From: an uncultured Cellvibrio sp.
GTDB taxonomy: Bacteria > Pseudomonadota > Gammaproteobacteria > Pseudomonadales > Cellvibrionaceae
Length of the DNA stretch: 6,931 nt
Assembly (NCBI GenBank): GCA_946886255.1
Contig: CAMPIG010000260.1
Location: 1 to 6,931 of the forward strand
Direction of reading: 5' to 3'
A program made the translations under genes and the position numbers. The notes under the pieces are model-generated. The model saw only the letters and a list, made by a program, of their open reading frames with translations, had not been told where the DNA came from and searched no databases. Shown one piece after another: positions 1 through 6,219 of the stretch (positions are counted from its first letter, which is position 1; each line of letters starts with the position of its first letter).

Positions 1-328
1 GAGATTAGGTAGTGGCGCACACGATGATTTTTCTGGCGAATATGCGTAGCACCAATGGCAAGTATCAGGAGTGATTACGCATATCGATGGTGTTTGGTTT
101 TATATGCACCGCAAAAGTTTCGCTAAAAGTTCAAGCAGAGCTACCTTAGCCATTTTCTTATGCTAACCCTACACATCCTTACCGTTTTTTACAGTTGCAG
201 TAAATGTGCTGCATGACGGAGTAGTCATCGAACAGATAACGAATTAATGAGGTGTAGGAAGATAGTCAAACGCGGAGAAGGGACAAATGTGGATGGTGCA
301 ACTGAGTGGAATAACAGTTGAACTACGA

Positions 329-368
329 GTAACAACACAAACCGCGTATGCACCGTTTATGTTGTTAC
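329..368 (-). repeat. 14-bp inverted repeat behind thrH
   Basis: The left arm at 329-342 (GTAACAACACAAAC) pairs with the right arm at 355-368 across a 12-base loop. The single non-Watson-Crick position (338/359) is C-A in plus-strand RNA but a G-U wobble in minus-strand RNA, so the stem is continuous only in a transcript reading out of thrH. No uridine tract follows on the minus strand, so it is not a classic intrinsic terminator. It could stabilise the 3' end, act with the neighbouring hairpin, or be a remnant of a palindromic repeat. Confidence 0.45.
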
Positions 369-372
369 ACAA

Positions 373-395
373 CCCCATATCAAAACAATATGGGG
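373..395 (-). terminator. Hairpin just after thrH, possible terminator
   Basis: CCCCATAT at 373-380 and ATATGGGG at 388-395 form a perfect 8-bp stem with a 7-base loop, ten bases past the thrH stop codon. On the thrH strand it is followed by TTGTGTAACAAC, which has only a few uridines. The position right after the gene supports a 3'-end role; the poor U tract lowers confidence. Confidence 0.45.
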
Positions 396-405
396 GCCTC
401 ATCAA

Positions 406-1023
406 TTAAAGGCTCAGATTACGATTGCTGGCCTTGATGAACTCTTTTTTCAAATTTTCGTAGGTATGCACGGCGGGAAATTGAGGAAATTGTTCAATAA
501 CATTTTGCGGTGCATGAAACAGAATACCCACGTCTGCCTCGCCCAGCATGGTGGTGTCATTATAAGAATCACCGGCGGCAATGATGCGGTAGTAAAGTGT
601 CTTCAATGCCAGCACGGATTGGCGTTTGGGATCTCTCTGGCGCAAGGTATAACCGACAACGCGATCACGTTCATCAACATTCAAGCGATGACAAAACAGC
701 GTAGGGAAACCCAGCTGACGCATCAGTGGTTGGGAAAATTCGTAGAAAGTATCTGACAGGATAATGACCTGGAAACGCTCGCGCAGCCAATCAACAAACT
801 CTACCGCGCCATCCAGGGGCTTGAGAGTAGCAATAACGTCCTGGATTTCTTTCAGTCCCAGGTTATTTTCCTCCAGGATACGCAGGCGCTGCTTCATCAA
901 TACGTCGTAATCCGGTATGTCGCGGGTGGTGGCTTTGAGTGATTCAATACCTGTCGCCTTAGCAAATTCAATCCAGATTTCCGGAACCAGTACACCCTCA
1001 AGATCAAGACATGCAATTTCCAC
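406..1023 (-). CDS. thrH: ThrH, phosphoserine phosphatase / phosphoserine:homoserine phosphotransferase
   Basis: A 205-residue cytoplasmic HAD-superfamily enzyme. ThrH of P. aeruginosa, the family reference, removes phosphate from phosphoserine and can pass it to homoserine, linking serine and threonine synthesis. HAD motifs are visible in order: motif I DLEGV with nucleophile Asp7 and Glu9 where many HAD enzymes have Asp, motif II Ser90 in ILSDTF, motif III Lys133 in RDPKRQS, and motif IV GDSYND with Asp152 and Asp156. The helical cap domain lies between motifs I and II. Length equals that of the Pseudomonas protein, and stretches such as ATTRDIPDYDVLMKQRLRIL match it as I recall it. The start is GTG at 1021-1023, supported by a GGAGG ribosome-binding site five bases upstream and by homology beginning there. 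It diverges from cysH, its usual neighbour in pseudomonads. No truncation or frameshift is seen. Family assignment is secure; the in vivo balance of the two activities is not visible. Confidence 0.95.
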   Translation of the reverse strand: MEIACLDLEGVLVPEIWIEFAKATGIESLKATTRDIPDYDVLMKQRLRILEENNLGLKEIQDVIATLKPLDGAVEFVDWLRERFQVIILSDTFYEFSQPLMRQLGFPTLFCHRLNVDERDRVVGYTLRQRDPKRQSVLALKTLYYRIIAAGDSYNDTTMLGEADVGILFHAPQNVIEQFPQFPAVHTYENLKKEFIKASNRNLSL

Positions 1024-1028
1024 ATCAA

Positions 1029-1034
1029 CCTCCA
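1029..1034 (-). promoter_or_regulatory. Ribosome-binding site fixing the GTG start of thrH
   Basis: The minus strand reads TGGAGG here, followed by five bases and then GTG. An ATG overlapping that GTG by two bases is out of frame, so this near-consensus site is what decides the non-ATG start. Confidence 0.75.
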
Positions 1035-1386
1035 GCTAAATAAGACAATAAAGTGCGATATCGCGCACCCGACAAAAGTTGGCGGCAATCTACCCGTTTC
1101 TCCCATCGAAAGCAAACCTGCGCAGGATAACGTGCTTTCACGTGGAACATATTCTCAAAACAACTAACTAAAGAATTATTCATTCCTATAAATAACGATA
1201 ATTACCACTTACAATACACTGATTTTGCAGTACTTTAGCCAACCACTTGTGCTTGGCTTGTTTATCAACCACCAGATGATGTGTATTTTTTAACCTCAAT
1301 GCCCTTAAATAACCATTGTTTCACGATCATTTATTTGCAGTAAGAACACCACTGCATGGCTCAGCCATTCTGAAAACGCGGGTGCG

Positions 1387-1416
1387 TTAGGAAGTTAATC
1401 CGGCCTCTGGTATTCT
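1387..1416 (+). promoter_or_regulatory. Candidate cysH promoter (extended -10)
   Basis: TTAGGA at 1387-1392 and TATTCT at 1411-1416 are 18 bases apart, and TGG directly before the hexamer makes an extended -10 (TGnTATTCT). This would place the transcript start near 1423, with a leader of roughly 85 bases before the cysH ATG. The -35 is weak (three of six consensus bases), so this is a visual guess only. Confidence 0.3.
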
Positions 1417-1506
1417 TCGCGACCCGTGTTCAGGCTCGTTAATTGCGGATACAGAGAATTGACAGCCGTAAAACCTGCCGAGAAATCCAGCAAGAGAAGA
1501 TGAATT

Positions 1507-2235
1507 ATGGCCAGTGAATTGATTAATCTGGTTGATCTGGATGCCGAATTGCAAACCCAGTCACCTCGCAAGATCCTCAAACATGCCCTCGCCCACTTTG
1601 ACAACATCGCCATTTCCTTCAGCGGCGCTGAGGATGTGGTGTTGGTTGATATGGCGGTCAGCATGAAACCGGATATCCAGGTGTTCACCCTCGATACCGG
1701 TCGACTGCATGCGGAAACCTATCGTTTTATCGAGAAAGTCCGCGAGCATTACGGCATCAAAATTGATGTGCTGTCACCCGATGGCGAAGCCTTGCGTCGC
1801 TTTGTGGGGGAAAAAGGTTTGTTCAGCTTTTATCAGGATGGCCATCAGGAATGCTGTGGTATTCGCAAGATCGAGCCCTTACGTCGCAAGCTGCATACCG
1901 TGGATGCGTGGATTACCGGCCAGCGCAAGGACCAGAGCCCCGGCACTCGTGCCGGTATTCCGGTTATCCAGAATGACGCCACCTTTGCTCGTCCCGGTGC
2001 CACCCTGACCAAGTTCAACCCCTTGGCCAATTGGAGTTCCCAAGACGTGTGGGACTATATTCGCGGCAATAACCTGCCCTACAACGAGCTACATGATCGC
2101 GGATTTATTTCAATCGGTTGTGAGCCCTGCACTAAACCGGTGGGACCGGGGCAGCATGAACGCGAAGGTCGCTGGTGGTGGGAAGAGGCCACCAAGAAAG
2201 AATGTGGCCTGCATGGAGAGAACATCAAAGCGTAA
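1507..2235 (+). CDS. cysH: CysH, assimilatory adenylyl-sulfate reductase (4Fe-4S type)
   Basis: A 242-residue cytoplasmic enzyme of the PAPS/APS reductase family. It reduces activated sulfate to sulfite using thioredoxin, in the pathway to cysteine. Visible motifs are the nucleotide-binding SFSGAED loop at 37-43, LDTGRL at 62-67, [15 protein letters not shown] at 136-150, and the C-terminal ECGLH with catalytic Cys233. Cys116-Cys117 (ECCGIRK) and Cys205/Cys208 (GCEPC) match the four iron-sulfur ligands of the plant and Pseudomonas type, which enterobacterial PAPS reductases lack. The likely substrate is therefore adenylyl sulfate (APS), although automatic names often say phosphoadenylyl sulfate. 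The ATG at 1507 follows a GA-rich AGAGAAG site and gives full length. The gene is monocistronic here, divergent from thrH and convergent with manC. Family assignment is very sure; APS over PAPS preference is inferred from the cysteines. Confidence 0.96.
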   Translation: MASELINLVDLDAELQTQSPRKILKHALAHFDNIAISFSGAEDVVLVDMAVSMKPDIQVFTLDTGRLHAETYRFIEKVREHYGIKIDVLSPDGEALRRFVGEKGLFSFYQDGHQECCGIRKIEPLRRKLHTVDAWITGQRKDQSPGTRAGIPVIQNDATFARPGATLTKFNPLANWSSQDVWDYIRGNNLPYNELHDRGFISIGCEPCTKPVGPGQHEREGRWWWEEATKKECGLHGENIKA

Positions 2236-2240
2236 AACAG

Positions 2241-2275
2241 GATGCCGGACTGTTTGAACCTGACGGTCCGGCATC
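2241..2275. terminator. Bidirectional terminator between cysH and manC
   Basis: GATGCCGGAC at 2241-2250 pairs perfectly with GTCCGGCATC at 2266-2275 across a 15-base loop, giving a GC-rich 10-bp stem that fills the 47-base gap between convergent genes. On the minus strand the stem is followed by CTGTTTTACG, a short U run suited to ending the manC transcript. On the cysH side the trailing sequence is less U-rich. Position and stem strength make a terminator the best reading. Confidence 0.75.
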
Positions 2276-2282
2276 TGTGCTA

Positions 2283-3695
2283 TCAAGAGCGGCCGTAGCT
2301 GTCCTCGTAGCGAATAACATCGTCTTCTTGCAAGTACGGACCAGATTGCACTTCAACAATTTCCAGCGGAATCTTACCCGGATTGCTCAAGCGGTGGCGG
2401 GTCCCGATCGGGATAAATGTAGATTCGTTTTCCGATAGCAGCGTCACTTCATCACCCTTTTGCACCAGCGCCGTTCCTTTCACCACAATCCAGTGTTCTG
2501 CACGATGATGGTGAAGTTGCAACGACAAGCTCGCGCCCGGTTTAACACGAATACGGTTAACCTGATAACGCTCTCCCGTATCAATCGCGTCGTAACAACC
2601 CCAGGGGCGATATATCTCGCGGTGCTGCAGATGCTCATTGCGCTTTTGCTGGACGATGTGCGCAATAACCGCTTTTACCTGCTGTGCCTGGGATTTATCA
2701 GCAACCAGCACGGCGTCCGGCGTGTTGATAATCATCAGATTTTTTACCCCAAGGGTTGCCACCAGTTTGTCCTGCGAAAACACCAGGGTATCTGTCGAAC
2801 CGATATCGATGGTATCGCCGATAAAACTATTGTTCGCTCCGTCCTTATCCGACAAATCGGAGAAGGATTTCCAGTCGCCCACATCACTCCAACCAGCATC
2901 CAAAGGCACACAGACGACCTTCTGGCTTTTTTCCATCAACGCATAATCAATAGAAATATTAGGTGCTTCGGCGAAAGCCTCGCGATCGATACGAATAAAG
3001 TCGAGATCATGGACGGCCAGTGTTCTGGCCTGCTCGGTAGCGGTAATCACCTCGGGGCTGTAATGCTCCATCTCGCTCAAAAACACGTCCGTATTAAATA
3101 CGAACATACCGCTGTTCCAGTAATAACAACCCGCTGCCAGATAGGCTTCTGCGGTCGGCAGGTCCGGCTTCTCTACAAACTGTTCAACGGGAAAGTAAAA
3201 GCCCTCATCAGCACCTGTCTCGGTTTTAATATAACCATAACCGGTTTCAGGATGCGTTGGTTGCACGCCGAAGGTTGCAATCCGCCCCTCGCCTGCCGCT
3301 TGTACAGCAAGACTAACCACCCGTTGAAATTCTTTCACGTCGCGGATCATGTGGTCAGCAGCCAACACCAACAATGTTGGATTGGTTTCCATTGAGCGGG
3401 CTTGCAGTGCGGCGAGTGCAATGGCCGGTGCAGTATTTCGCGCTACCGGTTCGAGAATAATGACGGCATCGCGCTGCTCAATTTCTTGCAACTGCTCGGC
3501 CACCATAAAACGATGTTCTTCGTTACAGACAACGATCGGCGGTGCAACATCCGGCAGACCGGCAAGGCGCAGCAAGGTTTGCTGAAGCATGGTTTTATCA
3601 CCGAACAGCTTCAACAATTGTTTCGGGTAATGCTGTCGGGAAAGAGGCCACAAGCGTGTGCCGGACCCTCCTGCCATGATAACGGGTATTATCAA
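2283..3695 (-). CDS. manC: ManC, mannose-1-phosphate guanylyltransferase / mannose-6-phosphate isomerase
   Basis: A 470-residue bifunctional type II enzyme (also named CpsB, XanB or AlgA in different species). The N-terminal nucleotidyltransferase domain (about 1-340) makes GDP-mannose from mannose-1-phosphate and GTP. It shows MAGGSGTRLWPLSR at 7-20, FVEKP at 173-177, ISIDYALMEK at 247-256 and AGWSDVGDW at 267-275. The C-terminal cupin domain (about 350-470) interconverts fructose-6-phosphate and mannose-6-phosphate. It shows RPWG at 363-366, the metal-binding HHHRAEHW at 395-402 and the YEDSYGR end. Length is normal for the family. The start is TTG at 3693-3695, five bases after GGAGAG; the first in-frame ATG would fall at residue 7 and cut into the first beta strand and nucleotide loop. 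It is the last gene of the manB-galU-manC set, 85 bases after galU. Both activities appear intact. Lipopolysaccharide or exopolysaccharide is the probable use, but no transferase is present to decide. Confidence 0.95.
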   Translation of the reverse strand: MIIPVIMAGGSGTRLWPLSRQHYPKQLLKLFGDKTMLQQTLLRLAGLPDVAPPIVVCNEEHRFMVAEQLQEIEQRDAVIILEPVARNTAPAIALAALQARSMETNPTLLVLAADHMIRDVKEFQRVVSLAVQAAGEGRIATFGVQPTHPETGYGYIKTETGADEGFYFPVEQFVEKPDLPTAEAYLAAGCYYWNSGMFVFNTDVFLSEMEHYSPEVITATEQARTLAVHDLDFIRIDREAFAEAPNISIDYALMEKSQKVVCVPLDAGWSDVGDWKSFSDLSDKDGANNSFIGDTIDIGSTDTLVFSQDKLVATLGVKNLMIINTPDAVLVADKSQAQQVKAVIAHIVQQKRNEHLQHREIYRPWGCYDAIDTGERYQVNRIRVKPGASLSLQLHHHRAEHWIVVKGTALVQKGDEVTLLSENESTFIPIGTRHRLSNPGKIPLEIVEVQSGPYLQEDDVIRYEDSYGRS

Positions 3696-3700
3696 GAGAT

Positions 3701-3706
3701 CTCTCC
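3701..3706 (-). promoter_or_regulatory. Ribosome-binding site fixing the TTG start of manC
   Basis: The minus strand reads GGAGAG here, then ATCTC, then TTG. This good site at a five-base spacing, together with homology that needs the residues before the first ATG, supports the rare TTG start. Confidence 0.7.
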
Positions 3707-3731
3707 ACTACTGTATTAAATGAAGGGAGCG

Positions 3732-3764
3732 GCCCCATGAGGTTTTTCCTGGCGCTCAGGGGGC
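3732..3764 (-). terminator. Hairpin in the galU-manC gap, possible attenuator
   Basis: GCCCCATGAG at 3732-3741 and CTCAGGGGGC at 3755-3764 form a 10-position stem with one mismatch (3737/3759) and a 13-base loop. It lies 17 bases after the galU stop. In the minus-strand transcript the 3' flank is CGCTCCCTTCATTT, not a proper U tract, so full termination is doubtful. It could attenuate read-through into manC or protect the upstream message from 3' decay. Confidence 0.4.
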
Positions 3765-3780
3765 GGCAATATGACAAAGA

Positions 3781-4674
3781 TTACTTGCAGTAACGCTGAC
3801 GAACAAATTCTTCAAACTCTTTGCCGATGGCATCATGACGTGCGGCATAAATTACGTTCGCCATCATGTAGCCAATCTTGGTACCGCAATCGTGACTGCG
3901 CCCGATTAATTGATAGGCTTCCATGGTCTCCTGTTCCAATAATTCATCCATGGCATCAGTCAACTGAATTTCACCACCAGCACCAGGCTGGGTTTTGGCC
4001 AGTAATTCCCAGGTTTTTCTGGACAAGACATAGCGTCCGACGATAGCCATATCTGATGGTGCTTCATCAACCGGCGGCTTTTCAACCATCGCCTTGATGG
4101 CAGCGCACTCGCCGGGGCCAATCTCTACACCAGAACAATCCACTACACCGTATTTATCGATTTGATCGCGCGGTACACGCTCGACCAGTACCTGGCTGTT
4201 GCCGGTTTCCATGAAGCGTTTGGTCATGCCCGCCAGGTTATCTTGCCGCAGATTACACTCGGCCCGGTCGATCAGGACATCAGGTAGAAGTACCGCAAAG
4301 GGCTCATCACCCACCACCGGACGAGCGCACAAGATCGCGTGCCCCAACCCTTTAGCCTCTGCCTGACGGACAGAAATAACGGTTAAACCCGGCGGTGTAA
4401 TAGACCGGATTTCCTGCAGCAGGGAGCGCTTCAAGCGCGCCTCTAACTGCGCTTCCAATTCAAAGCTGGTATCAAAATGGTTTTCGATGGCATTTTTACT
4501 GGCGTGAGTCACCAGAACGATTTCTTTAATTCCAGCCGCTGCTGCCTCTTCAATCACATATTGAATCAGCGGTTTATCAACCACCGGCAACATCTCTTTG
4601 GGAATTGCCTTGGTCGCAGGCAACATACGCGTGCCCAGACCCGCAACAGGGATTACCGCTTTTTTGATCTGCAT
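3781..4674 (-). CDS. galU: GalU, UTP-glucose-1-phosphate uridylyltransferase
   Basis: A 297-residue cytoplasmic nucleotidyltransferase that makes UDP-glucose from UTP and glucose-1-phosphate, the precursor of UDP-galactose, UDP-glucuronate and many surface glycans. The signature loop [20 protein letters not shown] is at 12-31. Further family motifs are [12 protein letters not shown] at 103-114, LLPD at 129-132, VEKP at 197-200, GRYVLS at 213-218, GEIQLTDA at 234-241 and DCGTKIGY at 262-269. Size fits bacterial GalU and argues against the smaller glucose-1-phosphate thymidylyltransferases (RmlA). The ATG at 4674 follows AAGGAG with a six-base spacer, the best ribosome-binding site in the window. 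It lies 60 bases after manB with no strong terminator between, so co-transcription is likely. UDP-glucose beside GDP-mannose genes suggests one supply operon for polysaccharide. The glucose-1-phosphate would have to come from a phosphoglucomutase encoded elsewhere or from a side activity of ManB. Confidence 0.96.
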   Translation of the reverse strand: MQIKKAVIPVAGLGTRMLPATKAIPKEMLPVVDKPLIQYVIEEAAAAGIKEIVLVTHASKNAIENHFDTSFELEAQLEARLKRSLLQEIRSITPPGLTVISVRQAEAKGLGHAILCARPVVGDEPFAVLLPDVLIDRAECNLRQDNLAGMTKRFMETGNSQVLVERVPRDQIDKYGVVDCSGVEIGPGECAAIKAMVEKPPVDEAPSDMAIVGRYVLSRKTWELLAKTQPGAGGEIQLTDAMDELLEQETMEAYQLIGRSHDCGTKIGYMMANVIYAARHDAIGKEFEEFVRQRYCK

Positions 4675-4734
4675 TCAAAACTCCTTGGTTTTTAATTTGG
4701 CTATCTCTCACGCGAACGAATCGACGCGAAGCAA

Positions 4735-6084
4735 TTATGCGAGTAACGCCAGGACTTCGTCTGTCTTGCGCTTAACCAACTGGGCATCGCCACGACTTTC
4801 AACATTCAGGCGCACCACCGGTTCAGTGTTGGACATACGCAGATTGAATCGCCAATTATCAAATTCAAGGCTGATGCCGTCTGTGCGGTCGACCGACTTA
4901 GGTTGATCACCATAATGCGCGAGGACGCGCTCAATGGCTTCTTTAGGGTTTTCCACATGGCTGTTGATTTCACCCGGCGATGGGAAACGCGCGATGCAAT
5001 CTTCGAGCATGGAAGACAGAGGCTGGTCTTTACGGCATAACAGTTCAGCGACCAACAGCCAGGGAATCATGCCGCTGTCGCAGTAAAAGAAATCACGGAA
5101 ATAATGGTGCGCACTCATCTCACCGCCGTAGATCGCGTCTTCTTCGCGCATACGCTCTTTAATAAACGAGTGGCCGGTTTTGGATTGGATCGCCTTCCCG
5201 CCATTGCGTTTTGCGATATCGATGGTATTCCATACTAAACGCGGATCGTGAATCACTTTCTCGCCGGGGCTTTTAATCAAAAAAGCTTCAGCAAGTAGAC
5301 CGACGATGTAATACCCTTCGGTGAATTGGCCTTGTTCGTCAAACAGGAAACAGCGATCAAAATCACCATCCCAGGCAATCCCCATATCAGCGCCGTGTTT
5401 CAGAACAGCTTCACTGGTGACCGGACGATTTTCAGGTAGTAAGGGATTGGGGATACCGTTGGGAAAATTGCCGTCTGGTTCGTGATTGATCTTGATAAAT
5501 TCAAAGGGTAAGTGTTTTTCAAGTGCATCGATAACATGGCCTGCGGCACCGTTACCAGCATTGACCACCAGTTTTAGCGGTTTTAACTGTGTAGTATCAA
5601 TATATGTCAGCAGGTGTTGCACGTATGCATCCAGCGTACTTTCCTGGCGATAGTCGCCGCGCTTCGCGGGATCAACCGGAGTGAAATCGTTTGCTTCTGC
5701 CAGGCGTTTGATATCGCTTAAACCGGTGTCATTACTGATCGGCTTTGAACCTTCGCGCACCATCTTCATGCCATTGTAGTCAATGGGATTGTGGCTGGCG
5801 GTAATTACGATGCCGCCGTCTGTTTTGAGATGGCTGGTGGCAAAATAAATTTCTTCGGTGCCGCACATGCCGATATCAATGACGTCTACACCTTCATCGC
5901 GCAAACCATTACTTAGTGCCTGTTTTAATTCGTTGCTGGTCAATCGTACATCGCCACCCACCACAACGATTTTCGGACGTAAAAAAACCGCATAAGCACG
6001 GCCGATGCGGTAGACGATGTCCTCGTTTAATTCTTCTCCCAATTTGCCTCGAATGTCGTAGGCTTTAAAGCAAGTCAATGTCAT
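4735..6084 (-). CDS. manB: Phosphomannomutase ManB/CpsG
   Basis: A 449-residue alpha-D-phosphohexomutase that converts mannose-6-phosphate to mannose-1-phosphate, the step between the two ManC reactions. The active-site serine loop TASHNP is at 95-100 with Ser97 as the phosphoserine, the magnesium loop DGDFDR at 239-244, the sugar-specificity loop GGEMSAHH at 320-327, and the phosphate-binding [12 protein letters not shown] at 416-427. The sequence is of the Escherichia coli CpsG/ManB kind ([20 protein letters not shown] at the N-terminus) rather than Pseudomonas AlgC, which has a GSHNP loop. The chosen start, ATG at 6082-6084, matches where CpsG proteins begin, though only a weak TGGA precedes it. 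The frame stays open 40 codons further up to 6204, with no good upstream ribosome-binding site. It is the first gene of the manB-galU-manC set. Mannose specificity rests on family and context. Confidence 0.94.
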   Translation of the reverse strand: MTLTCFKAYDIRGKLGEELNEDIVYRIGRAYAVFLRPKIVVVGGDVRLTSNELKQALSNGLRDEGVDVIDIGMCGTEEIYFATSHLKTDGGIVITASHNPIDYNGMKMVREGSKPISNDTGLSDIKRLAEANDFTPVDPAKRGDYRQESTLDAYVQHLLTYIDTTQLKPLKLVVNAGNGAAGHVIDALEKHLPFEFIKINHEPDGNFPNGIPNPLLPENRPVTSEAVLKHGADMGIAWDGDFDRCFLFDEQGQFTEGYYIVGLLAEAFLIKSPGEKVIHDPRLVWNTIDIAKRNGGKAIQSKTGHSFIKERMREEDAIYGGEMSAHHYFRDFFYCDSGMIPWLLVAELLCRKDQPLSSMLEDCIARFPSPGEINSHVENPKEAIERVLAHYGDQPKSVDRTDGISLEFDNWRFNLRMSNTEPVVRLNVESRGDAQLVKRKTDEVLALLA

Positions 6085-6117
6085 GTCGAATATTCCATCT
6101 TTACACTGAAACAATCC

Positions 6118-6136
6118 GTCGGTAAAAACTACCGAC
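6118..6136 (-). repeat. Perfect stem-loop in the manB leader
   Basis: GTCGGTA and TACCGAC form a 7-bp stem with a 5-base loop, AAAAC on the plus strand (GTTTT in the minus-strand RNA). It lies 33 bases before the manB start codon and directly downstream of TATAAT. In a cmk-manB read-through RNA it would fold between the genes; the following GGATTGTTTCAG is not a convincing U tract. As DNA it could be an operator. Its function is unknown. Confidence 0.4.
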
Positions 6137-6142
6137 ATTATA
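6137..6142 (-). promoter_or_regulatory. Candidate -10 box upstream of manB
   Basis: The minus strand reads a perfect TATAAT about 53 bases before the manB ATG, in the 135-base gap after cmk. No good -35 hexamer is found 16-18 bases further up, so a promoter here would be weak or need an activator. A 7-bp stem-loop (GTCGGTA at 6118-6124, TACCGAC at 6130-6136) lies directly downstream, around the expected start point. Confidence 0.3.
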
Positions 6143-6219
6143 TTAAACACTGCGGAGCAACATAGCTGCGCTTTCTTACCGTTTGTTGACATCTCTCCAT
6201 ACAAATTATGAAGTAAATA

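Larger units (their letters stand above)
1..405. other. Intergenic region downstream of thrH, no convincing gene
   Basis: No long open frame and no recognisable protein family appear here on either strand. One plus-strand frame is open from base 2 to a TAG at 47-49 (15 codons), which could be the tail of a gene entering from the left, but it is too short to judge. A 40-codon frame with a purine-rich upstream stretch lies at 287-409 and is treated as a finding. The right end holds two inverted repeats just behind the thrH stop, listed separately. I see no tRNA, rRNA or mobile-element signature. Confidence 0.6.
1024..1506. other. Divergent thrH-cysH intergenic region, presumed regulatory
   Basis: This 483-base, fairly AT-rich stretch holds no convincing gene. 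Near thrH there is a perfect 10-bp palindrome GCGATATCGC at 1055-1064 flanked by GTGC/GCAC (1053-1056 and 1065-1068), where a thrH promoter or operator might lie. Two copies of TTTGCAGTA occur at 1224-1232 and 1334-1342. Small hairpins are possible at 1237-1258 (AGCCAA/TTGGCT) and 1356-1368 (ATGGC/GCCAT). CysH genes in related bacteria are often under CysB or similar sulfur control and the length would allow this, but I cannot identify a CysB site by eye. Confidence 0.5.

Noticed and set aside
1..120. Minus-strand open stretch at the left edge as a gene fragment
   Set aside because: The open frame runs only about 25 codons from an in-frame stop to the window edge, without a good start and without a family I recognise.
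897..1115. 72-codon minus-strand frame overlapping the thrH 5' end
   Set aside because: It overlaps thrH in another frame on the same strand, and thrH has a strong start site and clear homology. The product has no recognisable features.
1237..1258. AGCCAA/TTGGCT hairpin as a terminator or small-RNA end
   Set aside because: The stem is only six pairs with a ten-base loop, no U tract follows, and no gene ends nearby.
1459..1487. Perfect TTGACA at 1459-1464 as a cysH -35 box
   Set aside because: The hexamer 17 bases downstream is GAAATC, not a -10, and the transcript would begin on the ribosome-binding site.
1395..1688. 97-codon minus-strand frame crossing the cysH start
   Set aside because: Its larger part is antisense to cysH, with no motif and no good ribosome-binding site. 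It is a shadow frame.
2460..3395. 311-codon plus-strand open frame antisense to manC
   Set aside because: It is fully overlapped by manC, which has complete family motifs on the other strand. The translated product has no recognisable domain and a composition typical of antisense frames.
6152..6171. GCGGAGC/GCTGCGC hairpin as a cmk terminator
   Set aside because: It is a short stem with a mismatch and lies about 50 bases past the cmk stop. The following AGTGTTTAATATAAT is only mildly U-rich and better read as promoter-like.
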